The notes below the pieces were generated by a model. It was not told where the DNA came from. It saw only the letters and a program-made list of their open reading frames with translations, and searched no databases. A stretch of 11,711 bases of DNA from positions 1 to 11,711 of the forward strand of contig JAEWAC010000190.1 in the NCBI GenBank assembly GCA_023391895.1. Reading direction: 5' to 3'. Shown piece by piece: positions 6,078 through 11,711 of this stretch. The stretch is from Bacteroidota bacterium. GTDB taxonomy: Bacteria > Bacteroidota > Bacteroidia > Chitinophagales > Chitinophagaceae. Positions within the stretch are counted from its first letter, which is position 1, and each line of letters begins with the position of its first letter. Made by a program: the position numbers and the translations under genes.

Positions 6078-7007
6078 TTATGAGCCGGAACGGTTGGCCA
6101 AAAGATACAACACGGCCATCCGAACGGCCACTCCGTTTTCTACCTGCTGCAAAATAATGGATTGTTCGCCATCGGCCACATCGCTGTCCAGCTCCACACC
6201 CCGGTTAATAGGGCCCGGGTGCATAATGGTAATTTCTTTGGGCAGGCTGTTCAGCAATCGTTTGTTGATGCCGTAAGCCAGGCTGTATTCCCGTAAGGAG
6301 GAAAACAACACCTGGTTTTGCCGCTCCAGTTGAATGCGCAGCACGTTGGCCACATCGCACCATTCCAGGGCTTTACGGAGGCTGTATTCCACCCGTACGC
6401 CAAAGGCCGGTTCAATGTACTTCGGGATCAAAGTGGGAGGACCACAAACCACTACTTCCGCTCCCATTTTGTTCAGCAAATGAATATTGCTCTGGGCCAC
6501 CCGGCTGTGCATGATATCGCCGATAATAGCCACTTTTACCCCTTCCAGCCGGCCCATTTTTTCCTGTATGGAGAACGCATCGAGCAAGGCCTGGGTGGGA
6601 TGTTCGTTGATGCCGTCACCGGCATTGATGATTGCGGCCGGAATATGTTTGGCTAAAAAATGCGGAGCGCCGCTGGCACTGTGCCGCATCACCACCATAT
6701 CCACCTTCATGGATAAAATGTTGTTGACGGTATCCAGCAGGGTTTCGCCTTTGGATACCGAAGAGCCGGAAGCGGTAAAATTGATGGTATCGGCAGAAAG
6801 CCGTTTCTCTGCCAGCTCGAACGAAATACGGGTGCGGGTAGAGTTTTCGAAAAATAAGTTAACAATGGTTACGTCCCGAAGGGAGGGTACTTTTTTTATG
6901 GGACGCTGTAATACTTCTTTGAACTGCTGGGCTGTTTGTAAAATAACCGCAATATCGTCAGCGGTAATATCTTTTATGCCTAAGAGATGTCTGCAAGAAA
7001 GGGTCAT
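6078..7007 (-). CDS. pyrB: Aspartate carbamoyltransferase catalytic chain
   Basis: PyrB condenses carbamoyl phosphate with aspartate to carbamoyl aspartate, the committed step of pyrimidine synthesis. At 309 residues it is full length. The carbamoyl-phosphate motif FFENSTRTR is at 52-60. The SVSKGE loop (83-88) contains the lysine that reaches in from the neighbouring subunit. MRHSASGAPH, HPTQALLD (136-143) and HPGPINRG (263-270) are all present. No regulatory chain gene pyrI lies nearby, so a catalytic trimer without PyrI, as in many non-enteric bacteria, is possible. It follows pyrR by 42 bp, but a TATCTTTG -7 box in that gap suggests an additional promoter of its own. Confidence 0.97.
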   Translation of the reverse strand: MTLSCRHLLGIKDITADDIAVILQTAQQFKEVLQRPIKKVPSLRDVTIVNLFFENSTRTRISFELAEKRLSADTINFTASGSSVSKGETLLDTVNNILSMKVDMVVMRHSASGAPHFLAKHIPAAIINAGDGINEHPTQALLDAFSIQEKMGRLEGVKVAIIGDIMHSRVAQSNIHLLNKMGAEVVVCGPPTLIPKYIEPAFGVRVEYSLRKALEWCDVANVLRIQLERQNQVLFSSLREYSLAYGINKRLLNSLPKEITIMHPGPINRGVELDSDVADGEQSIILQQVENGVAVRMAVLYLLANRSGS

Positions 7008-7014
7008 TAAAAAT

Positions 7015-7022
7015 CAAAGATA
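7015..7022 (-). promoter_or_regulatory. Putative -7 box of pyrB
   Basis: On the minus strand TATCTTTG fits TAnnTTTG exactly and ends 7 nt before the pyrB ATG. It lies in the 42-bp pyrR-pyrB gap. No -33 box with ideal spacing was found. Confidence 0.45.
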
Positions 7023-7049
7023 TGGGAAAACAAAATAGTTTTAAAACAA

Positions 7050-7574
7050 TCAATCCAGCAGCACCACTTCATCCCTGCCGTCATTCTGCTGCCAGTACAC
7101 TTTTACTTTTTGGGAGATAATGGAATCGATCGACTTGCCGGTATAGTCAGGTTGTATGGGTAATTGACGGCTGTACCTTCGGTCAATCAATACCAGCAGC
7201 TCTACTTTGGCGGGTCTTCCAAAGTCCATTAAAGCATCCAGTGCCGCCCGGATGGTGCGGCCGGTATACAGCACATCATCAATCAGCACTACATTTTTTC
7301 CTTCTACGGAAAACGGTATGTCGATGCTGTTGGGTACATGTACCTGGCTGCGCAAGTCATCTCGGTAAAAAGTAATGTCCAGTTTGCCATAGGGTACCTC
7401 CTGCTGCTGCAGTTCTGCCTCCACTTCCTGAACAATCCGGTCCGACAAAAAAATTCCTCTTGGCTGTATGCCAATCAAAACCGTATTCTGAAGCTGTACG
7501 TGATTTTCCAGCAACTGGTTGGCCAGCCGTTTGATGGTTAACGCAATTTGCTGTTGGTTTAAAAGCGACTTCAA
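7050..7574 (-). CDS. pyrR: PyrR: pyr regulator / uracil phosphoribosyltransferase
   Basis: The 174 residues match PyrR, a phosphoribosyltransferase-fold protein. In Gram-positive bacteria it attenuates pyr operons by binding UMP and leader RNA, and it also converts uracil plus PRPP to UMP. The PRPP-binding loop VVLIDDVLYTGRT (95-107) and the N-terminal IKRLANQLLEN-VLIGIQPRG segment are clear. The start appears to be TTG at 7574: no in-frame ATG exists in the first third of the protein, and family members begin just before the LNQQQIALTIKRL segment. The gene sits directly upstream of pyrB. No Bacillus-like PyrR-binding leader hairpin was recognised upstream of pyrR or pyrB, so whether it regulates RNA here or acts only as an enzyme is open. 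Confidence 0.92.
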   Translation of the reverse strand: MKSLLNQQQIALTIKRLANQLLENHVQLQNTVLIGIQPRGIFLSDRIVQEVEAELQQQEVPYGKLDITFYRDDLRSQVHVPNSIDIPFSVEGKNVVLIDDVLYTGRTIRAALDALMDFGRPAKVELLVLIDRRYSRQLPIQPDYTGKSIDSIISQKVKVYWQQNDGRDEVVLLD

Positions 7575-7660
7575 GCAATGAAATTTTGGTAAAAATAGTT
7601 ATTCAACCTTTTGCGGCCGCAGCTAATACTAAATTGTTTTCTGCTTTATGAAATTCTATC

Positions 7661-7688
7661 GTCAATGGTGAATGGTCAATGGTGAATA
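7661..7688. repeat. Two-copy 14-bp tandem repeat
   Basis: GTCAATGGTGAATG (7661-7674) is followed directly by GTCAATGGTGAATA (7675-7688), 13 of 14 bases identical. The unit itself contains related sub-repeats (AATGGT, AATGGTGAAT). A further ATACTAAAT direct repeat flanks it at 7626-7634 and 7686-7694. It lies upstream of pyrR in non-coding DNA. Confidence 0.7.
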
Positions 7689-7723
7689 CTAAATCATCAT
7701 ACTAATAACAGTTTTGTATAAAT

Positions 7724-7749
7724 AAAAAAGCCGGACAAGGGTCCGGCTT
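7724..7749 (-). terminator. Terminator of the 7779-8495 beta-barrel gene
   Basis: Perfect 9-bp arms AAGCCGGAC (7728-7736) and GTCCGGCTT (7741-7749) enclose an AAGG loop. On the minus strand a T-tract follows. It begins 29 bp past the stop codon of the gene it serves. Confidence 0.9.
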
Positions 7750-7778
7750 ATGTTAAGGGTGAAGTTGTTTAAATCTTT

Positions 7779-8495
7779 TTATTTATGGGCACCAAAATGG
7801 TAAACCAAACCAATCTGGATAACGCGGTTTTCCAGGTCACCTATACTGTTACCATTGCTGTCTTCTTTTACGATATTTCTAAAGCCATAGTTATAACGGG
7901 CGTTAATACCTAAACCGATACGGGATAAATAGCCCAAACCAGCACTCCAGCCAATGTCAAAATTATCTCTTACCGCATCCAGGTCGGTTTCATTTTCAGT
8001 ACTGATGGGTGTTGTACCTTTTGTTTTTGCATCAATCAGGTAGCTTAGCTGTGGACCTGTTTCCACAAAAAAGCCGCCTGGGGTTTGTAGCTGCAACATG
8101 ATCGGCAGGTTTACGTAGTGCAGGTCTTCTTCATAATTATACGTTCTGGAACCTGTACTGGAGTTGATGGTTTCACCAATCTTGCTACCCTGGCCGCTAT
8201 AGATCAACTCAGGTTGTAGCCGGAACATACCACCCAAAGGCACGTTGACAAAAGCACCCACATGAAAGGAAGTTTTGTTGTTAGGGTTGGGAGCTGCAGA
8301 TGCATTGCTATAGCTCTCGTTATTTACGTTAAAAGTTGCCAGGTTTACACCACCCTTAATACCAAATCTTGTTTTTACTTCCATGGGGGTTCTGAGCGGC
8401 TTATGTTCCGCACCACTTCCGATGGCAGGACTGTTTTGAGCATACACGGCTACGCCACTTGCTAACATTACAATAAACACACTGATCTTTTTCAT
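7779..8495 (-). CDS. PorT-like outer membrane beta-barrel protein (copy 1)
   Basis: This 238-residue protein has a Sec signal peptide (MKKISVFIVMLASGVAVYAQ, cleavage near AQ-N). The repeating amphipathic strands are typical of the OMP_b-brl_2/PorT-like family: RFGIKGGVNLATFNV near the start, HYVNLPIMLQLQ, GGFFVETGPQLSYLI, WSAGLGYLSRIGLGINARYNYGF and the final IQIGLVYHF. It is expected to form a small barrel in the outer membrane; its cargo or role is unknown. The ATG at 8495 is chosen over the in-frame TTG at 8501, as MKKIS is a normal signal-peptide start. It is a tandem paralogue of the next upstream gene (8577-9173), and the two share a 15-bp promoter-proximal sequence. It has its own terminator. 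Confidence 0.87.
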   Translation of the reverse strand: MKKISVFIVMLASGVAVYAQNSPAIGSGAEHKPLRTPMEVKTRFGIKGGVNLATFNVNNESYSNASAAPNPNNKTSFHVGAFVNVPLGGMFRLQPELIYSGQGSKIGETINSSTGSRTYNYEEDLHYVNLPIMLQLQTPGGFFVETGPQLSYLIDAKTKGTTPISTENETDLDAVRDNFDIGWSAGLGYLSRIGLGINARYNYGFRNIVKEDSNGNSIGDLENRVIQIGLVYHFGAHK

Positions 8496-8530
8496 AAACA
8501 AATTTTTTCGTTAGAGCTTTTCTTACAAAT

Positions 8531-8551
8531 AAAAGGCCGCATCTGCGGCCT
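8531..8551 (-). terminator. Terminator of the 8577-9173 beta-barrel gene
   Basis: AGGCCGC (8534-8540) and GCGGCCT (8545-8551) enclose a 4-nt loop. On the minus strand the hairpin is followed by TTTTATTTG. It starts 25 bp past the stop. The same TTTTATTTG is about 30 nt before the next gene's ATG and may also serve in that gene's promoter. Confidence 0.85.
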
Positions 8552-8576
8552 GTGGATAATAAATCACATTGTTTGG

Positions 8577-9173
8577 CTATCGGGACTTTGCTTTGTGTGC
8601 ATTATCAAACATGTAAAAGACGCTGATCTGGAATACACGGTTTCTGATTTCAGTGGTTCGTTCGCTTACATTGGCCAGACCTAAATTATATCTGCCGCCA
8701 ACACCAAAACCAGAATACGTTAAATAATTCAAACCAAAACCCAGACCGGCATCAACCGTTTTATAGTCATCCTTACGATCAATGGTGGTACCGTTATCAC
8801 CTTCATCTTCTGCTCCTACCAGAAAGCCAACATAGGGACCTGCTTCTACACGAAAACCATTGTTGAACATGTATTGAACCATCAGCGGTACATTAATGTA
8901 GCTCATCTTGTACTTGTCATTGGTAGACGCCACTTCCACACCTTGTGTGGAAAACTGTACCTCAGGCTGAAAAGCTAATTTATTGGACAAATGGATGTGC
9001 GATAATAAGCCCAGGTGAAATCCCAGGCGGGAATCAAAAACATCACTGTTTACGTTTTTTGCGTTCCAGTCAGAAATATTCAAACCGGCTTTTACGCCAA
9101 AATTGGGTACGTGCTGCGCCCACAAGGCTGTACTAAACATTACAGACAACACAGCTAATGCGATTTTTTTCAT
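8577..9173 (-). CDS. PorT-like outer membrane beta-barrel protein (copy 2)
   Basis: This 198-residue exported protein has a signal peptide MKKIALAVLSVMFSTALWAQ and a PorT-like barrel. NFGVKAGLNISDW, SYINVPLMVQYMF, GFRVEAGPYVGFLVG, DAGLGFGLNYLTYSGFGVGGRYNLG and NRVFQISVFYMF align strand by strand with the neighbouring gene at 7779-8495, showing a tandem duplication. It is about 40 residues shorter, mainly from shorter loops. After the last strand it has a basic tail, DNAHKAKSR, unusual because outer membrane barrels normally end at an aromatic residue; the neighbour ends in GAHK. The function is unknown beyond an outer-membrane location. It has its own terminator. Confidence 0.85.
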   Translation of the reverse strand: MKKIALAVLSVMFSTALWAQHVPNFGVKAGLNISDWNAKNVNSDVFDSRLGFHLGLLSHIHLSNKLAFQPEVQFSTQGVEVASTNDKYKMSYINVPLMVQYMFNNGFRVEAGPYVGFLVGAEDEGDNGTTIDRKDDYKTVDAGLGFGLNYLTYSGFGVGGRYNLGLANVSERTTEIRNRVFQISVFYMFDNAHKAKSR

Positions 9174-9303
9174 AGTTCACTCTTTTATAATTGCAGTTAT
9201 GCAAATAAAAGGCCGCTTTTTGGGAGAAGCTGAATTAACTGCAGGCAAAAAAGTAGAATCAATTGTGGAACATATAGTCCAGTAATGCAGCAGAAGGAAA
9301 AAT

Positions 9304-9329
9304 AAAAAAGCCGCCTTCAACAGGCGGCT
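9304..9329 (-). terminator. Terminator of the DUF3575-like gene
   Basis: Perfect 8-bp arms AGCCGCCT (9309-9316) and AGGCGGCT (9322-9329) enclose TCAAC. A minus-strand T-tract follows. It begins 23 bp past the stop codon. Confidence 0.9.
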
Positions 9330-9352
9330 GTACTGTATAAACTTTGAGTTAT

Positions 9353-9901
9353 TTAGAATCCAAAGCCGATAGTAATACCGGTTCTGACACCAAAACCATC
9401 AATGCCCGCTTTTACGTCAAACTCATCACTTTCACCATCCGTTGCTTTTACCTTACCAGAGTTGAAAGCAGGACCAGCAAACAGATCTAACGTAAAGCCG
9501 CTGTTCCACATTTTCTGCCAGCCGATGGTAGCACCACCACCAAAAGAAGAAAAGGTAGCTTTGCTTTCGGTATCTTTTTCAGTTAAGCTGAAGTTCTGGT
9601 AGCGTAAAAAAGGAGCAGCATAAACACCGTTCAAGGCTTCTTTTTGACCGGCAAAATAAAAGCGGTACTCAGGCGTAATACCCAAACCGGAATATTTCAA
9701 ACCGCCCAGGCTAACACCAGAATAAAAAACACCAAGTTGAACAGATTGATTTTCGCTAACCGCTCTTTCGTAAGATACGTTACCGGTCATCAGGGCCAGT
9801 GAAAGAGGGTTCAGTTTGATAGCGTTGCTTCTGCCATCCGATTGTGCGTGAACAGCAAAAGTTGCGGCAATAAATGCCAGTACGAGTGAAATTCTTCTCA
9901 T
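9353..9901 (-). CDS. DUF3575-like small outer membrane protein
   Basis: This 182-residue protein starts with a signal peptide (MRRISLVLAFIAATFAVHAQ). The mature start, SNAIKLNPLSLALMTGNVSYERAV, is characteristic of DUF3575-type beta-barrel proteins. Alternating strands follow: VQLGVFYSGVSLGG, ITPEYRFYF, GVYAAPFLRYQNF, FGGGATIGWQKMW, FTLDLFAGPAF. It ends GITIGFGF, with the C-terminal phenylalanine expected of outer-membrane barrels. It is not a close paralogue of the two PorT-like genes downstream. A good promoter lies 32 nt before the ATG, and a strong terminator closes the gene, so it is probably a single-gene transcript. The function is unknown. Confidence 0.82.
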   Translation of the reverse strand: MRRISLVLAFIAATFAVHAQSDGRSNAIKLNPLSLALMTGNVSYERAVSENQSVQLGVFYSGVSLGGLKYSGLGITPEYRFYFAGQKEALNGVYAAPFLRYQNFSLTEKDTESKATFSSFGGGATIGWQKMWNSGFTLDLFAGPAFNSGKVKATDGESDEFDVKAGIDGFGVRTGITIGFGF

Positions 9902-9932
9902 AACAGTTATTTGGTTTTAGTGATTAATGCCG

Positions 9933-9962
9933 CAAATATAGGTGTTGATTCAACTTTTCAAA
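9933..9962 (-). promoter_or_regulatory. Promoter of the DUF3575-like gene
   Basis: On the minus strand TTTG (9959-9962) is followed after 18 nt by TATATTTG (9933-9940), matching both elements of the Bacteroidota housekeeping promoter. It leaves a leader of about 30 nt that is A-rich and without a Shine-Dalgarno. This is the best promoter in the window. Confidence 0.72.
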
Positions 9963-10274
9963 GCTCTTCATCCATTTTTACAAAAGATTAATAATCAAAA
10001 ACATAAAACCTTATTTTTTTGCGGAAACTACGTATGGGTTTTTGAGATTTGTTGCGTAAAGCAACCGCAACACAATGGTAAATAAACGGGGTAAACAAAC
10101 GTGTAAGTAACAGGAAAGTTAAGTCAACTTGTTTCAATGAAACAGACAAGGATCTAATAATTCAACATTAAGCTTAAGTGTTTTGTTTCATTGCCAGTTT
10201 GTGCAACTAAGCGGGCTGTCTAAATTATGGAACCACCTATGTAGCCATATGGGTTTTTGAAAAGGTTGTACAAT
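9963..10274. other. Gene-free intergenic region with small inverted repeats
   Basis: No gene is seen. The region holds TATGGGTTTTTGA twice (10033-10045 and 10248-10260), a TGTTGCG/CGCAACA hairpin (10050-10072), TGTTTC-AAT-GAAACA (10130-10144), a TTAAGCTTAA palindrome (10168-10177) and TGTTTCATTG at 10184-10193. It is far longer than needed for the single promoter at its left end. Confidence 0.6.
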
Positions 10275-10304
10275 AAAAAAAGCTGCCGATGGGCAGCCTT
10301 TTTT
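10275..10304 (-). terminator. Bidirectional-looking terminator of the P5C dehydrogenase gene
   Basis: GCTGCC (10282-10287) and GGCAGC (10292-10297) enclose GATG, with an A-tract to the left and a T-tract to the right, so it can act on either strand. It begins 31 bp past the dehydrogenase stop. No plus-strand gene runs into it. Confidence 0.85.
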
Positions 10305-10328
10305 ATTATGAATAGGTTCTGTCAAAAT

Positions 10329-11711
10329 TTAGATCCCTTCGCTTTCACCCTGCAAAAAAGGATAACGGTAATCCGTAGGCGGATTAAAGGTTTCCTTGAT
10401 GGTTCGGGCACTAAGCCAGCGATACAGGTTGAGCATTGACCCTGCTTTATCGTTGGTGCCGGAGGCCCTGGCGCCGCCAAATGGCTGCTGCCCTACTACG
10501 GCTCCGGTGGGTTTATCGTTCACATAAAAATTACCCGCTGCATTGCGCAGTTTGTGCATGGCCAGTTCTACCGCACTTCGGTCATTGGCAATCACCGCAC
10601 CAGTTAATGCATAAGGTGAGGTGGTGTCTACCAGGTCCAGCGTTTTTTCAAACTGGTTCTCGTCATACACATAAATGGTCAACACCGGTCCAAAGATTTC
10701 CTCGCACATGGTTACATATTTTGGATCCAACGCTTCTATCACGGTAGGATGGATAAAGTAACCTTTTGATTTGTCGTAGGTGCCGCCTACTACAATACGG
10801 GCATTGCCGTTGCTTTTTGCGCCATCAATATAAGCCGCTATTTTGTCAAAGCTTTTTTCATCAATCACGGCATTGATAAAGTTGCCAAAGTCTTCCGTGC
10901 TGCCCATTTTAAAACTGTTTACGCCTTCTACCAGCAGCTGCTTTACCTCTTCTGCCATACCGGATGGAATATAAGCACGGGAAGCGGCGGAACATTTCTG
11001 GCCCTGGTATTCAAAAGCACCACGCAGCAGGGCGGTCGCTACTACTTTAGGATCAGCCGAACGATGGGCTACCACAAAGTCTTTACCACCGGTTTCCCCT
11101 ACAATGCGGGGGTAGCTTTTGTAACGAGCCACATTCTCACCAATGGTCTTCCACATATTGTTGAAAACGCCGGTAGATCCGGTAAAATGCACGCCGGCAA
11201 AATCGCGGTGCGCAAAACATACCTTACCCAAAGTAGGGCCATCCACATAGATCAGGTTGATCACACCATCCGGTAAACCCGCTTCTTTTAAAATGCGCAT
11301 GAACATCTGCGCCGAATAAATTTGGGTATTGGCTGGTTTCCACACCACCACGTTGCCGCATAGCGCTGCAGAAGTAGGCAGGTTACCACCAATCGCCGTA
11401 AAATTGAAAGGTGTTACGGCCAGCACAAAACCTTCCAGCGGGCGCCATTCCAAACGGTTGTGCATACCCGGTGCACTGATGGGCTGCTGCTTATAAATCT
11501 CACTCAGAAAATGTACGTTGAAGCGTAAAAAGTCAATCAGCTCGCAGGCGCTGTCTATCTCCGCCTGAAACGCATTCTTGCTTTGTCCCAGCATGGTGGT
11601 ACCGTTCATGTGGTAGCGGTACTTGGTGGAAATCAGGTCGGCGGCCCGCAGAAAAATATTGGCCCGGCTTTCCCAGCTCATGTTGGCCCAGCTTTCCCGA
11701 GCGGCTAAGGC
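10329..11711 (-). CDS. pruA: 1-pyrroline-5-carboxylate dehydrogenase (L-glutamate gamma-semialdehyde dehydrogenase), 5' end outside window
   Basis: The enzyme oxidises glutamate semialdehyde, in equilibrium with P5C, to glutamate with NAD+, the second step of proline breakdown. Only the C-terminal 460 or so residues are present. The frame stays open to the edge, reading ALAARESWANMSWESRANIF, so the ATG at 11681 is an internal Met and roughly 80 N-terminal residues lie beyond. Seen motifs: TPFNFTAIGGNLPTSAAL (NAD and substrate channel), FTGSTGVF, the general-base glutamate in GETGGKD, and the catalytic Cys in YQGQKCSAASR (codon 10992-10994). Also present are EEIFGPVLTIYVY and QQPFGGARASGTNDKAG near the end. 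This pattern is the ALDH4-type P5C dehydrogenase, a single-domain enzyme separate from proline dehydrogenase. No partner gene is in the window. Confidence 0.95.
   Translation of the reverse strand, partial: ALAARESWANMSWESRANIFLRAADLISTKYRYHMNGTTMLGQSKNAFQAEIDSACELIDFLRFNVHFLSEIYKQQPISAPGMHNRLEWRPLEGFVLAVTPFNFTAIGGNLPTSAALCGNVVVWKPANTQIYSAQMFMRILKEAGLPDGVINLIYVDGPTLGKVCFAHRDFAGVHFTGSTGVFNNMWKTIGENVARYKSYPRIVGETGGKDFVVAHRSADPKVVATALLRGAFEYQGQKCSAASRAYIPSGMAEEVKQLLVEGVNSFKMGSTEDFGNFINAVIDEKSFDKIAAYIDGAKSNGNARIVVGGTYDKSKGYFIHPTVIEALDPKYVTMCEEIFGPVLTIYVYDENQFEKTLDLVDTTSPYALTGAVIANDRSAVELAMHKLRNAAGNFYVNDKPTGAVVGQQPFGGARASGTNDKAGSMLNLYRWLSARTIKETFNPPTDYRYPFLQGESEGI

Noticed and set aside
6487..7038. 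Plus-strand open frame of 183 codons opposite pyrB
   Set aside because: It is a shadow of pyrB, whose STRT, HPTQ and HPGP motifs are unambiguous on the minus strand.
7612..7621. TGCGGCCGCA palindrome upstream of pyrR as a PyrR or regulator site
   Set aside because: It is a single 10-bp GC palindrome with no second copy and no resemblance to known PyrR RNA loops.
9199..9285. 28-codon plus-strand frame MQIKGRFLGEAELTAGKKVE and onward between two barrel genes
   Set aside because: It looks peptide-like, but its first codons are the 15-bp block shared with the other barrel gene, and no plus-strand promoter or ribosome-binding signal is present.

Overview
The window looks like chromosomal DNA of a Bacteroidota bacterium, most likely family Chitinophagaceae (inference). 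Four things point there. Promoters carry TAnnTTTG-type -7 boxes. Start codons are almost never preceded by Shine-Dalgarno sequences. Secreted proteins include small PorT-like and DUF3575-like beta barrels. The protein sequences, such as the BlaI/M56 pair and the Nudix protein with an N-terminal extension, have the style of that family. No RNA genes, CRISPR arrays, complete insertion sequences or phage genes were seen.

Layout. Positions 1-314 are non-coding and end in two dyads that probably form an operator. Positions 315-2394 (+) hold a two-gene operon: a BlaI/MecI-type repressor and a membrane M56 (BlaR1-like) metalloprotease with an unusual C-terminal sensor region, closed by a terminator at 2417-2447. 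Positions 2448-3270 are a gene-free, AT-rich stretch. It contains a 78-bp near-perfect hairpin (2476-2553) and a possible minus-strand gene relic. Positions 3271-3765 (+) encode a LEA14-like lipoprotein. It converges on a minus-strand pair, pyrE (4787-4152) followed by a secreted heavy-metal-associated (HMA) protein. Divergent from pyrE is a Nudix hydrolase (4883-5530, +), whose stop codon abuts that of coaD (6013-5531, -). Upstream of coaD on the same strand lie pyrB and pyrR (7574-6078), so most of this block serves de novo pyrimidine synthesis. Positions 7779-9901 (-) hold three small beta-barrel proteins, each with its own hairpin terminator. A 427-bp gap follows. The minus-strand 1-pyrroline-5-carboxylate dehydrogenase gene then runs off the right edge.

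How the genes work together. PyrB and PyrE catalyse two steps of UMP synthesis, and PyrR is the classical regulator and uracil phosphoribosyltransferase of that pathway. CoaD makes dephospho-CoA and the last gene feeds proline carbon to glutamate; both are housekeeping. The BlaI/M56 pair is the only clear signal-response module.

The most unusual signals are non-coding: the hairpin at 2476-2553, whose three imperfect pairs are all G.U in one orientation; related CATATGGGTTTT-type motifs dispersed in other intergenic regions; and several -7 boxes only 3-7 nt from the start codon, implying near-leaderless mRNAs.
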